From Geitlerinema sp. S16 (lineage in GTDB: Bacteria > Cyanobacteriota > Cyanobacteriia > Cyanobacteriales > Geitlerinemataceae): 64,000 nt of DNA. Shown here one piece after another: positions 44,239 through 54,295 of this stretch. Position 1 is the stretch's first letter. Every line of letters begins with the position of its first letter. The translations under genes and the position numbers were made by a program. Under the pieces are notes generated by a model. It saw only the letters and a program-made list of their open reading frames with translations, was not told the origin of the DNA and did no database searches. The stretch covers positions 1-64,000 of the forward strand of contig JAABST010000015.1 of the NCBI GenBank assembly GCA_011390275.1, written 5' to 3'.

Positions 44239-46377
44239 TTAGCGGCACTCGGGATGTTTTGCACCCCGATCGCAGATATATTGCAACCCCTCGCGATCGA
44301 GGCCGCGCACCTCCGAAAAATCGACCCCCTCTAACCACGGCGTCTCTTCCGGCTCCGCCACCAGCGACGCATCAGCTGATCGCGCCCAGATCACCCCCTG
44401 AACATTTGCCCCCGCCAGCCGCGATCGTCGCCAGTCCACCGCCGACACATCCGCCCCCGCCAAATTCGCACCGCGCAGATCTGCCCCCGCGATCGTCGCC
44501 CCGCTGAGAATCGCCCCCGATAAATTCGCATCGGCCAGGATTGCCCCCGATAAATTTGCGCCGCTGAGGTCGGCATCCTGCCAGTTCGATCGCGTCAGGT
44601 CGGCCTCTTCCAGTTGCGCCCCGGCGAGATCCGCCTGAGTCAGCGTCGCATCCACGAGCCGCGCCCCGCGAAAATCGCTCGTTTTTAGATCCGCGCCCGT
44701 AAAGCTGGCCTGATCGAGATCGCTCGTTTGGAAATTCGCACCGATCGCCTGGGCGCTGCTGAAATTCGCGCCGATCGCCGTACTTTGGCTCAGATCCGCC
44801 TGGTTAAAGTTCGTTCGCATTAGGTTCGTTTGGCGCAACCACACCCGTTGCAGATTCGCTCCGGCGAAGTTGGCATGACTGAGATCCGCGCCGCTAAAAT
44901 CAGTGATCGCGTCGTCGTAGTTGCCGGGGCGATCGTCCACACCGGGCGAGAAAAATACCGCCTGCTGAAAATTGGCGTAGCGCAGAATGCTGCCCCGAAA
45001 ACGATTGCCCGCGAGGTCGATGCCGCTCAGAACCAGGGTAAAATCGGCGCGATCGTTGCGGCCTAGATCAGTACGGCTGAGATCCGCTGCGGGCATCTCG
45101 CCGCTGTAGCCGATCGCAATTTTGGCGATCGCTTGCTGGGTGGCCTGGAGGCGGCGGGCAACCAGGTCACGATCAGCGGGGCTACGCTGAAGCGCGTCGA
45201 GTTCGTTGCGCAGTCCTTGATTAAGGCGGCGTAACCCATCGATCGAGGCCGTGCCGCGACTGACCAGGGCTTGCTGAATCGCGTCGATCAAGACCGGATC
45301 GGTTTCCTGAGCAAGCAGATCGAGCAGCAAGGTTTGGACGCGATCGTCATCCAGGGTTCCGAGGGCGAGAATGGCATTTTTACGCTCATCCGGCGCTCCC
45401 GGTAGCGGCGTGAGTTTATTCACCAAATTGAGATATAGCTCATTCGCCTGGGCGGTTTGCTGGCGCTGGTTGGTTTGCTGCTGCACATAAACCTGAGTTC
45501 CGGCAAGGGTTCCGAGCAACAGAGCGACGCCAAATAAGCCCAGCAGCGCCAGCGCCGTAATCGGATTCGATCGCATCCACAGCCACAGCCCCGGAACCGG
45601 CGGCGGCACAAACGGATCATCATCGACTAAAACGATCGCCTCGATCGGTGCATCGGGATCATCCTGCGTCCAGTGGGTCTGATCGGGGCCGCTCGGCCAC
45701 ACGTAGCTGCTATAGCCGTACTCGTACTGGAACATATCCAAGACGTAGGTTCCCGACAGCCGATCGTGTAGCGTGCGATGGAGCCGATCAAGCCGCACAC
45801 AGAGGCTATCGGCCAAAGCGATCGCGCCCACGATGCCCAGCAAGAGACCGCCGCTACCATAACCACCGATCGTCAGCCAAAAGCCATAGCCCAACCCGAA
45901 CGTCACACCCCAACGCCCGATCGCCTCCCGCAAAATAATTCGCGCCATCCCGCAGGGTTCGCCCGTCTCGCAGATAATCCGCACGCCAAACCAGCGTTTT
46001 GGATCGGTTAATCCCGTTGTCCCCAGTCGGTAGATCTGCCACGCGCCAACGAGCAGCGGCAAAACCAGCGATCCCGTCCAAAACAAGTTGGTCAGGGGCG
46101 ATACATTGCGGTTGGGCTGACGTGAGGCGGTTCCAAAGGCGATCGCGACACCGTCACGGGTCGCCGACAGCAACGGACTCAGCGGGACGGGCTGACCAAT
46201 CTCGCGTGCTTGGGCGTAAACCCCCAAACTGTAGGGAACGATCGCGCTGCCAGCGATCAGCGACAGCTCCACCGCAAACGCGCCACCGCGCCGAATCCAC
46301 AGCGGGGCGGGTTTAATTTGGCTGTACCACCAACGCCACGCGCGGTCAGCCCAATGATCAAAGGTAGATTTCGTCAT
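44239..46377 (-). CDS. RDD-domain membrane protein with pentapeptide repeats
   Basis: 712 residues. RDD-like membrane domain about 20-235: RRGGAFAVELSLIAGSAIVPYSLG (TM1), FWTGSLVLPLLVGAWQIY (TM2), GLTDPKRWFGVRII, a third membrane segment near 170-190, and RTLHDRLSGTYVLD (typical end of RDD). One more membrane helix (ITALALLGLFGVALLLGTLAGTQ, about 275-300), then a helical repeat-like part (ERKNAILALGTLDDDRVQTLLLDLL), then pentapeptide repeats about 440-670 (LSGADLSHANFAGANL). RDD domains are linked with transport; the pentapeptide helix is likely cytoplasmic or lumenal scaffold. No defined function. Second pentapeptide protein in the window after the SpkB-like kinase. Confidence 0.85.
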   Translation of the reverse strand: MTKSTFDHWADRAWRWWYSQIKPAPLWIRRGGAFAVELSLIAGSAIVPYSLGVYAQAREIGQPVPLSPLLSATRDGVAIAFGTASRQPNRNVSPLTNLFWTGSLVLPLLVGAWQIYRLGTTGLTDPKRWFGVRIICETGEPCGMARIILREAIGRWGVTFGLGYGFWLTIGGYGSGGLLLGIVGAIALADSLCVRLDRLHRTLHDRLSGTYVLDMFQYEYGYSSYVWPSGPDQTHWTQDDPDAPIEAIVLVDDDPFVPPPVPGLWLWMRSNPITALALLGLFGVALLLGTLAGTQVYVQQQTNQRQQTAQANELYLNLVNKLTPLPGAPDERKNAILALGTLDDDRVQTLLLDLLAQETDPVLIDAIQQALVSRGTASIDGLRRLNQGLRNELDALQRSPADRDLVARRLQATQQAIAKIAIGYSGEMPAADLSRTDLGRNDRADFTLVLSGIDLAGNRFRGSILRYANFQQAVFFSPGVDDRPGNYDDAITDFSGADLSHANFAGANLQRVWLRQTNLMRTNFNQADLSQSTAIGANFSSAQAIGANFQTSDLDQASFTGADLKTSDFRGARLVDATLTQADLAGAQLEEADLTRSNWQDADLSGANLSGAILADANLSGAILSGATIAGADLRGANLAGADVSAVDWRRSRLAGANVQGVIWARSADASLVAEPEETPWLEGVDFSEVRGLDREGLQYICDRGAKHPECR

Positions 46378-46592
46378 AAGGTTGTTGATTGATCGAGTGC
46401 GCGTCGTTCGTCCGTTCTCTATTGCATCATTTCGATGCCAAAAAAGTCACGTACTATCCCGATCACAATATGAATCGGCGTGTCAATCCTGATTTGACAA
46501 ACCCGCAAACTCGCAGATCGGCACACAACGATCGCCCTACACCCGTCGCCAGTTCCTACAATGGGACAAACGAACCCAGCCGGTAAAGAACA

Positions 46593-48248
46593 GTGAAGAT
46601 GGTACAGCGATTTTCGAGGACGACACGCGATGATCGCCGCGCCGATCGGCGATGGCTGATCTCCCTGACGATCGCCGCGATCGCGCTCTATACCCTCAAT
46701 CTCGGTAGCGCCGCCCTCCGCGATTGGGACGAGGCCACCGTCGCCCAAGTCGCCCACGAAATCGCCACCGCGCCGCGCCATGCCCTGACCTGGCTTTTTC
46801 CCACCCTCCAGGGTCAGCCCTACTGGAACAAGCCGCCGCTGATGCACTGGGCGATCGCGCTGTGTTTTCGCCTCTTCGGTGAGCAGGAATGGACGGCGCG
46901 GCTACCGGGCGCGTTATGCGGGGCGCTGACGGTTCCGGCGCTGTACACGATCGCGCGTGAACTCTGGCCGCGACGCTTGGAAGCGATGCTGACGAGCCTG
47001 GTGTTTTTGACCTGGCTACCGGTGATCCGACACGGGCGACTCGCCATGCTCGACGCGGCGATCGTCCTCTTTTTCGTGATTGCGATCGGCTTTACGCTGC
47101 GAGCGCGGCGTGATTTACGCTACTCCCTCGGCCTCGGCGCGGCGATCGGCGCGATGTGCCTGACGAAGGGACTGCTCGGAATTTGCCTGGGCGGTCTGCT
47201 GTTCGGCTTTTTGCAGTGGGACACGCCCCGACTGCTGCGACAGCCTTGGTTTTGGTATGGCATCGGGACGGGAAGCCTTCCGGCCTGGGCGTGGTATGCC
47301 GCGCAGGTGCAGCGCTACGGTAATGATTTTCTGCGGGTGCATCTGGGATCGCAGGCCGCCGATCGCCTCGTGACCAGCGTGGAAAATAACGGCGGCTCGG
47401 TGGGCTACTACGCGATCGAGCTGTTGAAATATGGCTGGCCATGGCTACTGTTTGCCGTGCCGGGGATGGTGTGGGCATGGCAAAATCGGCAGTTTGGCTG
47501 GGGACGTTTACTGATTGTTTGCGGCGGTGGCTACGGGCTGATCATCTCGCTGATGCAAACGAAATTACCCTGGTACATCATGCCGCTGTACCCGATTTTG
47601 GCGATCGCCGCCGGGGTTCGACTCGCGGATCTATGGCAAAGCGGCCACACCACTGGAGTACCGATCCCCCTAACCGAACGTTACCCGCGCGGCTGGGTTT
47701 GGGGTTTGGCCACCCTGGCGATCGCGCTGGTGGGGGTCTTGAGCTTTGACGTGATCAACACCCTGTCTCAGCAGCCTCCCTTACTCACCTGGCATCTCCA
47801 GGTGACGATCTTTTGCTTGGCGATGACCTTCGGGCTAGCCGCATGGCGCGTCGCCGGTCGCGATTCCCAATTTGTGCTGATCCTTGTGTGGGGAACCTAC
47901 GTCTCGCTGATTTCGTTCGTCACGTCGGATAGCTGGCTGTGGGAGCTGAACGAAAATTATGCGGTGAAGCCCGTCGCGGCGGTAATTCGCGAGATTGCCC
48001 CGCCCGATCGCCCGTTGTTCATCGTCGATCCCTATCCGCGTCCATCGCTGGCTTACTATGCCCAACGCCCGATCGGCGCGATCGCCCCTGACGATCTCGC
48101 CGATCGCTGGCGTTCCGACGCCAACCTCTGCGTGCTGGCTCCCGCTGCGGTCAATCTCGGCAAACTCAATCATGACTCCCAGCATCCCGGTACAATTACG
48201 ACGAGTTTTTCCGGTTGGTCTGTGGCCTGTCGAACCCAGCCCTTATAG
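46593..48248 (+). CDS. GT39/ArnT-like membrane glycosyltransferase
   Basis: 551 residues with about ten or more hydrophobic segments. Family signature: LRDWDEATVAQVAHEI (acidic residue pair in the first extracytoplasmic loop) and QGQPYWNKPPLMHWAIAL. GT-C enzymes transfer sugars from polyprenyl-phosphate donors to lipids or proteins outside the membrane. A GTG at 46593 and an ATG at 46599 are both possible starts. The last 100 residues form a soluble domain (NYAVKPVAAVIREIAPPDRPLFIV). Divergent from the RDD gene. Substrate unknown. Confidence 0.88.
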   Translation: MKMVQRFSRTTRDDRRADRRWLISLTIAAIALYTLNLGSAALRDWDEATVAQVAHEIATAPRHALTWLFPTLQGQPYWNKPPLMHWAIALCFRLFGEQEWTARLPGALCGALTVPALYTIARELWPRRLEAMLTSLVFLTWLPVIRHGRLAMLDAAIVLFFVIAIGFTLRARRDLRYSLGLGAAIGAMCLTKGLLGICLGGLLFGFLQWDTPRLLRQPWFWYGIGTGSLPAWAWYAAQVQRYGNDFLRVHLGSQAADRLVTSVENNGGSVGYYAIELLKYGWPWLLFAVPGMVWAWQNRQFGWGRLLIVCGGGYGLIISLMQTKLPWYIMPLYPILAIAAGVRLADLWQSGHTTGVPIPLTERYPRGWVWGLATLAIALVGVLSFDVINTLSQQPPLLTWHLQVTIFCLAMTFGLAAWRVAGRDSQFVLILVWGTYVSLISFVTSDSWLWELNENYAVKPVAAVIREIAPPDRPLFIVDPYPRPSLAYYAQRPIGAIAPDDLADRWRSDANLCVLAPAAVNLGKLNHDSQHPGTITTSFSGWSVACRTQPL

Positions 48249-48387
48249 TCTGGCTTGGTCTGGCGTTGTGATCCGAGGCTCGATTAAAATCACAGAATCA
48301 CGCCTGTGGGGTCGGTATTGCACCACGCCGAAAACCGCGATAAGAACGCGATCGAGGTAAGCTCACCAGTCTCAGCCGCGATTTGAA

Positions 48388-51345
48388 TTACGCCCGATAG
48401 GCCTCCATTCCCACACAGGAACAGACCAAATTTCGATCGCCAAAGGCGCTATCAATCCGTCCCACCACCGGCCAGAACTTATCCAACTTTGTCCATTCCG
48501 CCGGATAGGCTCCGGCCTCGCGCGAATAGCCCCGATCCCAATCGCCACAAATCAGCGACTGAGCCGTATGGGGCGCGTGCTTTAGCGGATTATCGGCGCG
48601 ATCGCTCTTGCCCGCCTCGATCGCCGCGATTTCCTGACGAATGCCAATCATCGCCGCACAAAACCGATCCAGCTCCGCCTTCGATTCGCTTTCCGTCGGC
48701 TCCACCATCACCGTCCCCGCCACCGGCCAGGACACCGTCGGCGCGTGATAGCCATAGTCCATCAAGCGTTTGGCGATATCCTCCACCGTGATATCGGCGG
48801 ATTTTCGCAGCGATCGCAAATCCAAAATGCACTCATGCGCCACCAGTCCGGCATTGCCCTTGTACAACACCGGATAGTGCGTATCGAGCTGCGCCGCGAT
48901 GTAATTCGCATTCAAAATCGCTAGCTTCGTGGCTTCGGTTAAACCCTCCGCGCCCATCATCGCGATGTACATCCAGGAAATCGGCAAAATACTGGCACTG
49001 CCCCAGGGAGCCGCCGAAATCGGGCCGATCGCTCCGGTAGCAGTAGCCTCACGCGACTGGGGATCGGTGACCGGGTGACCGGGAAGGAAGGGCGCGAGGT
49101 GTGCCATCACGCCGATCGGTCCCATGCCAGGGCCGCCGCCGCCGTGGGGAATGCAAAAGGTTTTATGTAAATTCAGGTGGCACACATCCGCGCCGAAATC
49201 ACCGGGACGACAGAGACCCACCTGTGCGTTCATGTTGGCGCCATCGAGATAGACCTGACCGCCACGATCGTGGACGATCTGGCACATCTGGGCAATCTCC
49301 GCTTCAAACACGCCGTGGGTTGACGGATAGGTGATCATCAACGCCGCGAGCCGATCGTGATGTTTCTCCGCTTTGGCGCTGAGGTCATCGAGGTCGATAT
49401 TGCCATTGCCGTCACAGTTCACCGCCACCACCTTCATGCCGCACATCACCGCGCTCGCCGGGTTTGTCCCGTGCGCCGACTCGGGAATCAGGCAAATGGT
49501 GCGATCGCGATCGCCGCGCGACTGGTGATAGGCCCGAATCGCTTGCAGTCCGGCATACTCGCCCTGTGACCCGGCATTCGGCTGTAGCGAAATGGCCGCA
49601 AAACCGGTGATTTCCGCTAGCCAGGTTTCGAGCTGTTGGAACAGGAGGCGATAACCCTGGGTTTGCTCGGCAGGCGCGAACGGGTGCAGCTTGCCAAACT
49701 CCGGCCAGGTCACGGGGATCATTTCCGCCGTGGCGTTGAGCTTCATCGTGCAAGACCCGAGGGGAATCATCGACTGGGTTAGCGATAAATCTCGGCTTTG
49801 CAGGCGGTACAGGTAGCGCAGCATCTCCGTTTCCGAGTGGTAGCGGTTAAACACCGGCTCCGTGAGATAGCTACTGGTGCGGTGAAAGGCGTCGTGATGA
49901 ATGAGTTGATAGCTGGAGTGCGCGGCACGATCGCGGAGATCACAGGCCGCAATCCGTGCGGCGGTCTCATCGATAAATAGATCCTCATCGGAGAAGATTT
50001 CGAGCAGATCACACAGATCCAGATCGCTCGTGGTTTCGTCGAGGCTGATGCTAATCGTCGTCGTATCCAGTAGACGCAGGTTCACGCTTTGGGTTTTCGC
50101 CCGATCGATCATCGCTGCCGCATCGTCTACGGTGACGGCGATCGTGTCGAAAAAGGCGATCGTCTGAATCGTGTAGCCCAACTGCTCCAGGCTGATCGCC
50201 AGCATGACGGTGCGATCGTGAATCCCCTGGGCGATCTGTTCCAGCCCCACCGGGCCGTGATACACCGCATACATCGACGCCATCACCGCCAGCAACACCT
50301 GCGCCGTGCAAATGTTGCTTGTCGCCTTATCGCGGCGGATGTGCTGTTCGCGGGTTTGCAGCGCCAGCCGTAGCGCCGGATTGCCGTGAACATCTTTAGA
50401 CACGCCGACCACACGACCGGGAATTTTGCGCTGATAGTCGGCCTTGGTGGCAAAGTAGGCCGCGTGGGGGCCGCCGAAGCCCATCGGCACGCCGAGACGT
50501 TGGGTGGTTCCGACGGCAATATCCGCACCGAATTCGCCGGGGGGCGTTAACAGCGCCAAGCTGAGAATATCGGCGGCCACGGTGACGATCGCCTGGTGCG
50601 CGTGCGCCGTTTCGACAAACTGGCGATAATCCTCGACCTGACCGCTCGTGGTCGGATATTGCAGCAAGACGCCAAAGACCGGCGTTGCCGTCGCCGTAAC
50701 ATCATCAAAATCAAAAGTTTTCCAATCCCCGACGATCGTCTCGATCCCCAGCGGGATCGCCCGCGTTTGCACCACCGCGATCGTCTGGGGATGGCAGCCG
50801 CGATCGATCAAAAACGTATTCGCTTTTTTCGCCTTCGACACCTCCAGGCTCATGCTCATCGCCTCCGCCGCCGCCGTCCCCTCATCCAGCAGCGACGCAT
50901 TGGCAATCTCCAGCCCCGTTAAATCCATCACCATCGTCTGAAAATTCAGCAGGGCTTCGAGGCGACCCTGGGCGATTTCCGCTTGGTAGGGCGTGTAGGC
51001 CGTGTACCAACCCGGATTTTCCAAGACGTTGCGCTGAATCACGGGCGGCGTGATGCAGTCGTGGTAACCCTGACCGATGTAGGAGCGAAAGACTTGGTTT
51101 TGACGGGTGATCGCCTGGAGTTTGGCGAGGGCGTCGGTTTCGCTCAGGGCTGCGGGGAGGTTCAGATCGCGATCGAGGCGAATCGACTGCGGCACGATGC
51201 GATCAATTAGCTCATCGAGCGATCTGTAGCCCAACACGGCGAGCATATCGCGCACGTCCTGGGGCGTGGGGCCGTTGTGGCGACGGGCAAAATTATCGGT
51301 CGGAGCGGAGGCGGAGTTTGTGGCGATCGTCTGGAGGTCGAGCAT
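48388..51345 (-). CDS. gcvP: Glycine dehydrogenase (decarboxylating), P-protein
   Basis: 985 residues, full length (fused P1-P2 form usual for cyanobacteria). PLP-dependent decarboxylation of glycine in the glycine cleavage system, important in photorespiration. [17 protein letters not shown] at the N-terminus; PLP-binding Lys in [43 protein letters not shown] at the C-terminus. No gcvT or gcvH is nearby, so the genes of the system are dispersed. Confidence 0.98.
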   Translation of the reverse strand: MLDLQTIATNSASAPTDNFARRHNGPTPQDVRDMLAVLGYRSLDELIDRIVPQSIRLDRDLNLPAALSETDALAKLQAITRQNQVFRSYIGQGYHDCITPPVIQRNVLENPGWYTAYTPYQAEIAQGRLEALLNFQTMVMDLTGLEIANASLLDEGTAAAEAMSMSLEVSKAKKANTFLIDRGCHPQTIAVVQTRAIPLGIETIVGDWKTFDFDDVTATATPVFGVLLQYPTTSGQVEDYRQFVETAHAHQAIVTVAADILSLALLTPPGEFGADIAVGTTQRLGVPMGFGGPHAAYFATKADYQRKIPGRVVGVSKDVHGNPALRLALQTREQHIRRDKATSNICTAQVLLAVMASMYAVYHGPVGLEQIAQGIHDRTVMLAISLEQLGYTIQTIAFFDTIAVTVDDAAAMIDRAKTQSVNLRLLDTTTISISLDETTSDLDLCDLLEIFSDEDLFIDETAARIAACDLRDRAAHSSYQLIHHDAFHRTSSYLTEPVFNRYHSETEMLRYLYRLQSRDLSLTQSMIPLGSCTMKLNATAEMIPVTWPEFGKLHPFAPAEQTQGYRLLFQQLETWLAEITGFAAISLQPNAGSQGEYAGLQAIRAYHQSRGDRDRTICLIPESAHGTNPASAVMCGMKVVAVNCDGNGNIDLDDLSAKAEKHHDRLAALMITYPSTHGVFEAEIAQMCQIVHDRGGQVYLDGANMNAQVGLCRPGDFGADVCHLNLHKTFCIPHGGGGPGMGPIGVMAHLAPFLPGHPVTDPQSREATATGAIGPISAAPWGSASILPISWMYIAMMGAEGLTEATKLAILNANYIAAQLDTHYPVLYKGNAGLVAHECILDLRSLRKSADITVEDIAKRLMDYGYHAPTVSWPVAGTVMVEPTESESKAELDRFCAAMIGIRQEIAAIEAGKSDRADNPLKHAPHTAQSLICGDWDRGYSREAGAYPAEWTKLDKFWPVVGRIDSAFGDRNLVCSCVGMEAYRA

Positions 51346-51671
51346 GGCAGCGAAACGCGGATGATGGGCTGTGTTTTAGTCTATCGATTTCCTTTACATA
51401 TTTCTCTTCCGTCGTTTGTATTTCCCGTGTATTTCCCCGTACTTCCCCGTATTTCATCCTCACACGCGAACCCTGCTAGAAGTGGAACAACTGAGTTTGT
51501 TCGCTTGCTAGGGAATCCCCGCGCCTTCAGGCCGGGGAGGATGTCAAGGAAATCAACAAACATTAAAGCTTCATTGCGAGTGAGTCCCACTCTGGTCAAG
51601 TTATCCCAAAACGGGTGTTAGCGTTGGGTTCACAACACAATTCAATCGCGTAACAAGCCTAGGATTTCAGC
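51346..51671. other. Intergenic region with IS605-type remnant
   Basis: It holds the orphan right end at 51511-51547 (separate entry). The stretch just before it (about 51470-51510: GAAGTGGAACAACTGAGTTT) resembles the 3' end of tnpB-type genes, but no long frame survives. Confidence 0.55.
51511..51547 (+). mobile_element. Orphan IS200/IS605-type right end (hairpin plus GGATGTCAA)
   Basis: GGGAATCCCCGCGCC, loop TTCA, GGCCGGGG, then AGGATGTCAA. Same structure as 36125-36160 on the other strand; stem bases differ in a compensating way (CTCCG/CGGAG there, CCCCG/CGGGG here), so the fold rather than the sequence is kept. No transposase remains. Confidence 0.75.
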
Positions 51672-51848
51672 ATGTATCAAAAAAAATCTGACCGTGATCC
51701 CGTGGGTGCTGTGGTCACGGCGCTGGTGGGTGCGGGAGCCGCAACCTCGTTTGCAGTAGCACGGGGTCAAAGTCCCTGGGTGGCGATGGGCATTACGGTA
51801 TTTGCCGCTTCGATCGCTCTACTCTGCGATCGCTTCGGCTGGCTGTAG
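51672..51848 (+). CDS. Small membrane protein, 58 residues
   Basis: ATG at 51672, stop TAG at 51846-51848. Basic N-terminus MYQKKSDRDP, then two hydrophobic stretches, VGAVVTALVGAGAATSFAVA and WVAMGITVFAASIALLCDRF, ending GWL. This fits a small hairpin membrane protein. I do not recognise a family. A GGATTTCAGC stretch before the ATG is only a weak ribosome binding site. Its codon use matches the region and the hydrophobic pattern argues against chance, but the call is moderate. Confidence 0.55.
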   Translation: MYQKKSDRDPVGAVVTALVGAGAATSFAVARGQSPWVAMGITVFAASIALLCDRFGWL

Positions 51849-51972
51849 GGCAAACGATCTGAAACGATCTGAACGTTGCTGCAACCCGAAACCAGAAGGC
51901 GGAATCGTCAAATCGCAAGACCATTCCGCCCGGTGGATTATCCCGTTAAATTACATCTAAATCACGTCTAAA

Positions 51973-52806
51973 TCACATCTTCGTTCCCGTCGTCGCCAAA
52001 CCGCGTACAAACTGCTTTTGCGCCGCAATAAACAAAACGATAATCGGGACAGTCGCGATCGTCACTCCCGCCATGAGCAGCGGCCAATCGTTCGTAAACT
52101 GCTCCTGAAAGTTGGTCAGGGCAAGCTGGACGGTTTGCAGCTCCGGGCGCGTCGTGAAGACCAACGGCTTAATCACATCGTTCCACTCGCCCACAAACGA
52201 GAACAAACAGAGAGCAACGATCGCCGGTTTCGACAGCGGTAAAATAATCGTCCACAACACTTGCCAGCGATCGGCGCCATCGAGCATCGCCGCCTCTTCG
52301 AGTTCGATCGGAATCGTCGAAAAATATTGACGCAGCAGGAAAATACCAAATCCATTCACCGCCGTGGGCAAAATCAATGCCCCGTAGGTATCGATCAGAT
52401 TTCCCCATTTCAGCACCATAAAAATTGGCACGACGAGGAGCTGTAGCGGAATCGCCAAGGTCGCCAGGAAAAGCAAGAGCAAGCCTTGACGACCACGGAA
52501 TTTAAGTCGTGCGAGGGCATAGGCCGCCATGGCTGAGGTTAGAGCTTGCAGCAGAGTGACCGTAATCGCGACAAAAGCCGAATTTAGAAACGCCCAGCCC
52601 AAGTGCCCCTGCGTCCAGGCTCGGGTGTAATTTCCGAACGTCCAGCGCCCTGGGGAATTAATCGTTGATCCCGCTTCATAAAACGAAACTCCGGCGACGA
52701 TAACGAGCGGCAACAGAACCACGATCGCCCCTGTCACGGTTACGCCCCAGGCTATTTTTTTCGCTCGCTGGGTTGGGTCGAAATCAGCCTTCGAGGCATT
52801 CAACAT
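51973..52806 (-). CDS. Carbohydrate ABC transporter permease (MalG/UgpE family)
   Basis: 277 residues, six predicted transmembrane segments. EAA loop: IELEEAAMLDGADRWQVLWTIILPLSKP (about 171-198), docking an ATPase. Family signature FGNYTRAWTQG and QYFSTIPIELEEAA. Imports a sugar or glycerol-phosphate together with a second permease, a binding protein and an ATPase that are not nearby. No neighbour shows the substrate. Confidence 0.92.
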   Translation of the reverse strand: MLNASKADFDPTQRAKKIAWGVTVTGAIVVLLPLVIVAGVSFYEAGSTINSPGRWTFGNYTRAWTQGHLGWAFLNSAFVAITVTLLQALTSAMAAYALARLKFRGRQGLLLLFLATLAIPLQLLVVPIFMVLKWGNLIDTYGALILPTAVNGFGIFLLRQYFSTIPIELEEAAMLDGADRWQVLWTIILPLSKPAIVALCLFSFVGEWNDVIKPLVFTTRPELQTVQLALTNFQEQFTNDWPLLMAGVTIATVPIIVLFIAAQKQFVRGLATTGTKM

Positions 52807-53325
52807 AACGGTTTTATGGAATTGTCTGCGTTCTAGGAGGTCGTGTTAGCGGGCGAATGTGCGAACTCCGACATCTTCAAAAAGGGTAGCGTATCCCTTG
52901 TCTCTCAGAAGACGGCGAATCGTCAATCTCTCCGCGATCGCAAGCGTTGATACGATCGATACACTAGCGGCGGAAACAGCACTTTTGGCATCTTGCTAAC
53001 CATGAATTTGGTCAACTTTTCGTTAAAACCTGTAAAGTTATAAAGCAAAAGTCGCCATAGGGCATTGCGGAGACTTAAAACGAACGCGGAGAGAAGGTTA
53101 GACTACCCCGGTAGCACATCTCGTTGAAACGTTAAAAATCGCCGTTGCATTCGCTCGGTGAGTGTGTCAAACCAGTAAGAGCAAGCCCCATTGGCCGTGG
53201 CCGTGGGACTAAGTGTCAAGACAGAGTTTGGATTCTAAGGGCTTAACGGTCTAACCGTCGAGCTGTTAGGAAATCCACCAATATACTGTTCCATCTCGAC
53301 GAGAGGTTGAGGAGATAGGAAATTT
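52807..53325 (+). promoter_or_regulatory. Long upstream region of ado
   Basis: 520 bases without ORF. It includes GTTATAAAG near 53037-53045, a possible -10 region, and a palindrome ACGGTCTAACCGT (53246-53258) about 70 bases before the start, within the likely leader. The ribosome binding site GAGGAGATAGG precedes the ATG of ado at 53326. Confidence 0.5.
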
Positions 53326-54018
53326 ATGCCGCAGTTAGAAGCCCCCCAAAAAACGGACTTTCAATCCGAAACCTATAAAGATGCGTATAGCCGCATCAAT
53401 GCAATCGTGATTGAAGGCGAACAGGAAGCCTTCGATAACTACCTCGCGCTGGCAGAACTTCTGCCGGACGACAAAGAAGAACTGATCAAGCTCTCCCGCA
53501 TGGAGAACAAGCACAAGAAAGGCTTTGAAGCCTGCGGTCGGAACCTCGATGTTACGCCGGATCTAAAGTTCGCCGCTGAGTATTTTTCAGAGCTTCACGG
53601 CAACTTCCAAACCGCTGCGGCTGAAGGAGATATCGCGACCTGCTTGGTCATTCAATCGTTGATCATTGAATGCTTCGCGATCGCGGCCTATAACATTTAC
53701 ATCCCCGTCGCCGATCCCTTCGCCCGCAAAATCACCGAAGGCGTCGTCAAGGACGAGTACATGCACCTCAACTTTGGTGAAGAATGGCTAAAAGCCAACT
53801 TCGATCAATACAGAGAGGGCGTCGAAAAAGCCAACGCTGTCAATCTGCCGATCATCTGGAAGATGCTCAATCAGGTGGAAGACGATGCGGCCATTCTTGA
53901 AATGGAAAAAGAAGCGCTCGTCGAAGACTTCATGATTGCCTACGGTGAAGCCCTGTCGAACATTGGTTTTTCCACCCGTGACATTATGCGTATGTCGTCC
54001 CACGGTCTACGCGCTTAG
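53326..54018 (+). CDS. ado: Aldehyde deformylating oxygenase (alkane synthase)
   Basis: 230 residues, full length. Ferritin-like di-iron enzyme turning fatty aldehydes into alkanes and formate. Metal ligands in context: E32, E60 and H63 ([10 protein letters not shown]), the Glu of [12 protein letters not shown], and the Glu and His of [15 protein letters not shown]. The gene starts with a strong GAGGAG. It is followed by aar and accA in the common cyanobacterial order. A hairpin at 54076 suggests its transcript can end before aar. Confidence 0.97.
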   Translation: MPQLEAPQKTDFQSETYKDAYSRINAIVIEGEQEAFDNYLALAELLPDDKEELIKLSRMENKHKKGFEACGRNLDVTPDLKFAAEYFSELHGNFQTAAAEGDIATCLVIQSLIIECFAIAAYNIYIPVADPFARKITEGVVKDEYMHLNFGEEWLKANFDQYREGVEKANAVNLPIIWKMLNQVEDDAAILEMEKEALVEDFMIAYGEALSNIGFSTRDIMRMSSHGLRA

Positions 54019-54075
54019 TCTGTCGTACGCTTTCACTCGCTGAGTGCCCGATATCGAGACAACTCGTGACGCTTT

Positions 54076-54111
54076 GACCCCGCTGTTGGCTTTGTGGCTG
54101 ATAGTGGGGTC
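54076..54111 (+). terminator. Hairpin after ado
   Basis: GACCCCGCT pairs with AGTGGGGTC across a loop of about 18 bases, 58 bases after the ado stop. No long T-run follows, so it may be a partial terminator or processing site. Confidence 0.5.
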
Positions 54112-54295
54112 TGGCGATCGGGGGGTTACCACTCTACGGCATCGCTAGACGTAGACGGATCAAGATTTCGACAGTTGAGCGATGAGCGCTCCTGTAGTAA
54201 CGTAAAATTTTATTCACAGTTTGTTAACCAATCGCAAAGAGCTAACCCTGGCTCGGCGGCGATTCTCGGCGGACGCGGTTGTTTCGGAGTTGCCC

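Noticed and set aside
43721..44338. 205-codon minus-strand ORF over rpmA
   Set aside because: It overlaps rpmA and its terminator antisense, with no recognisable domain.
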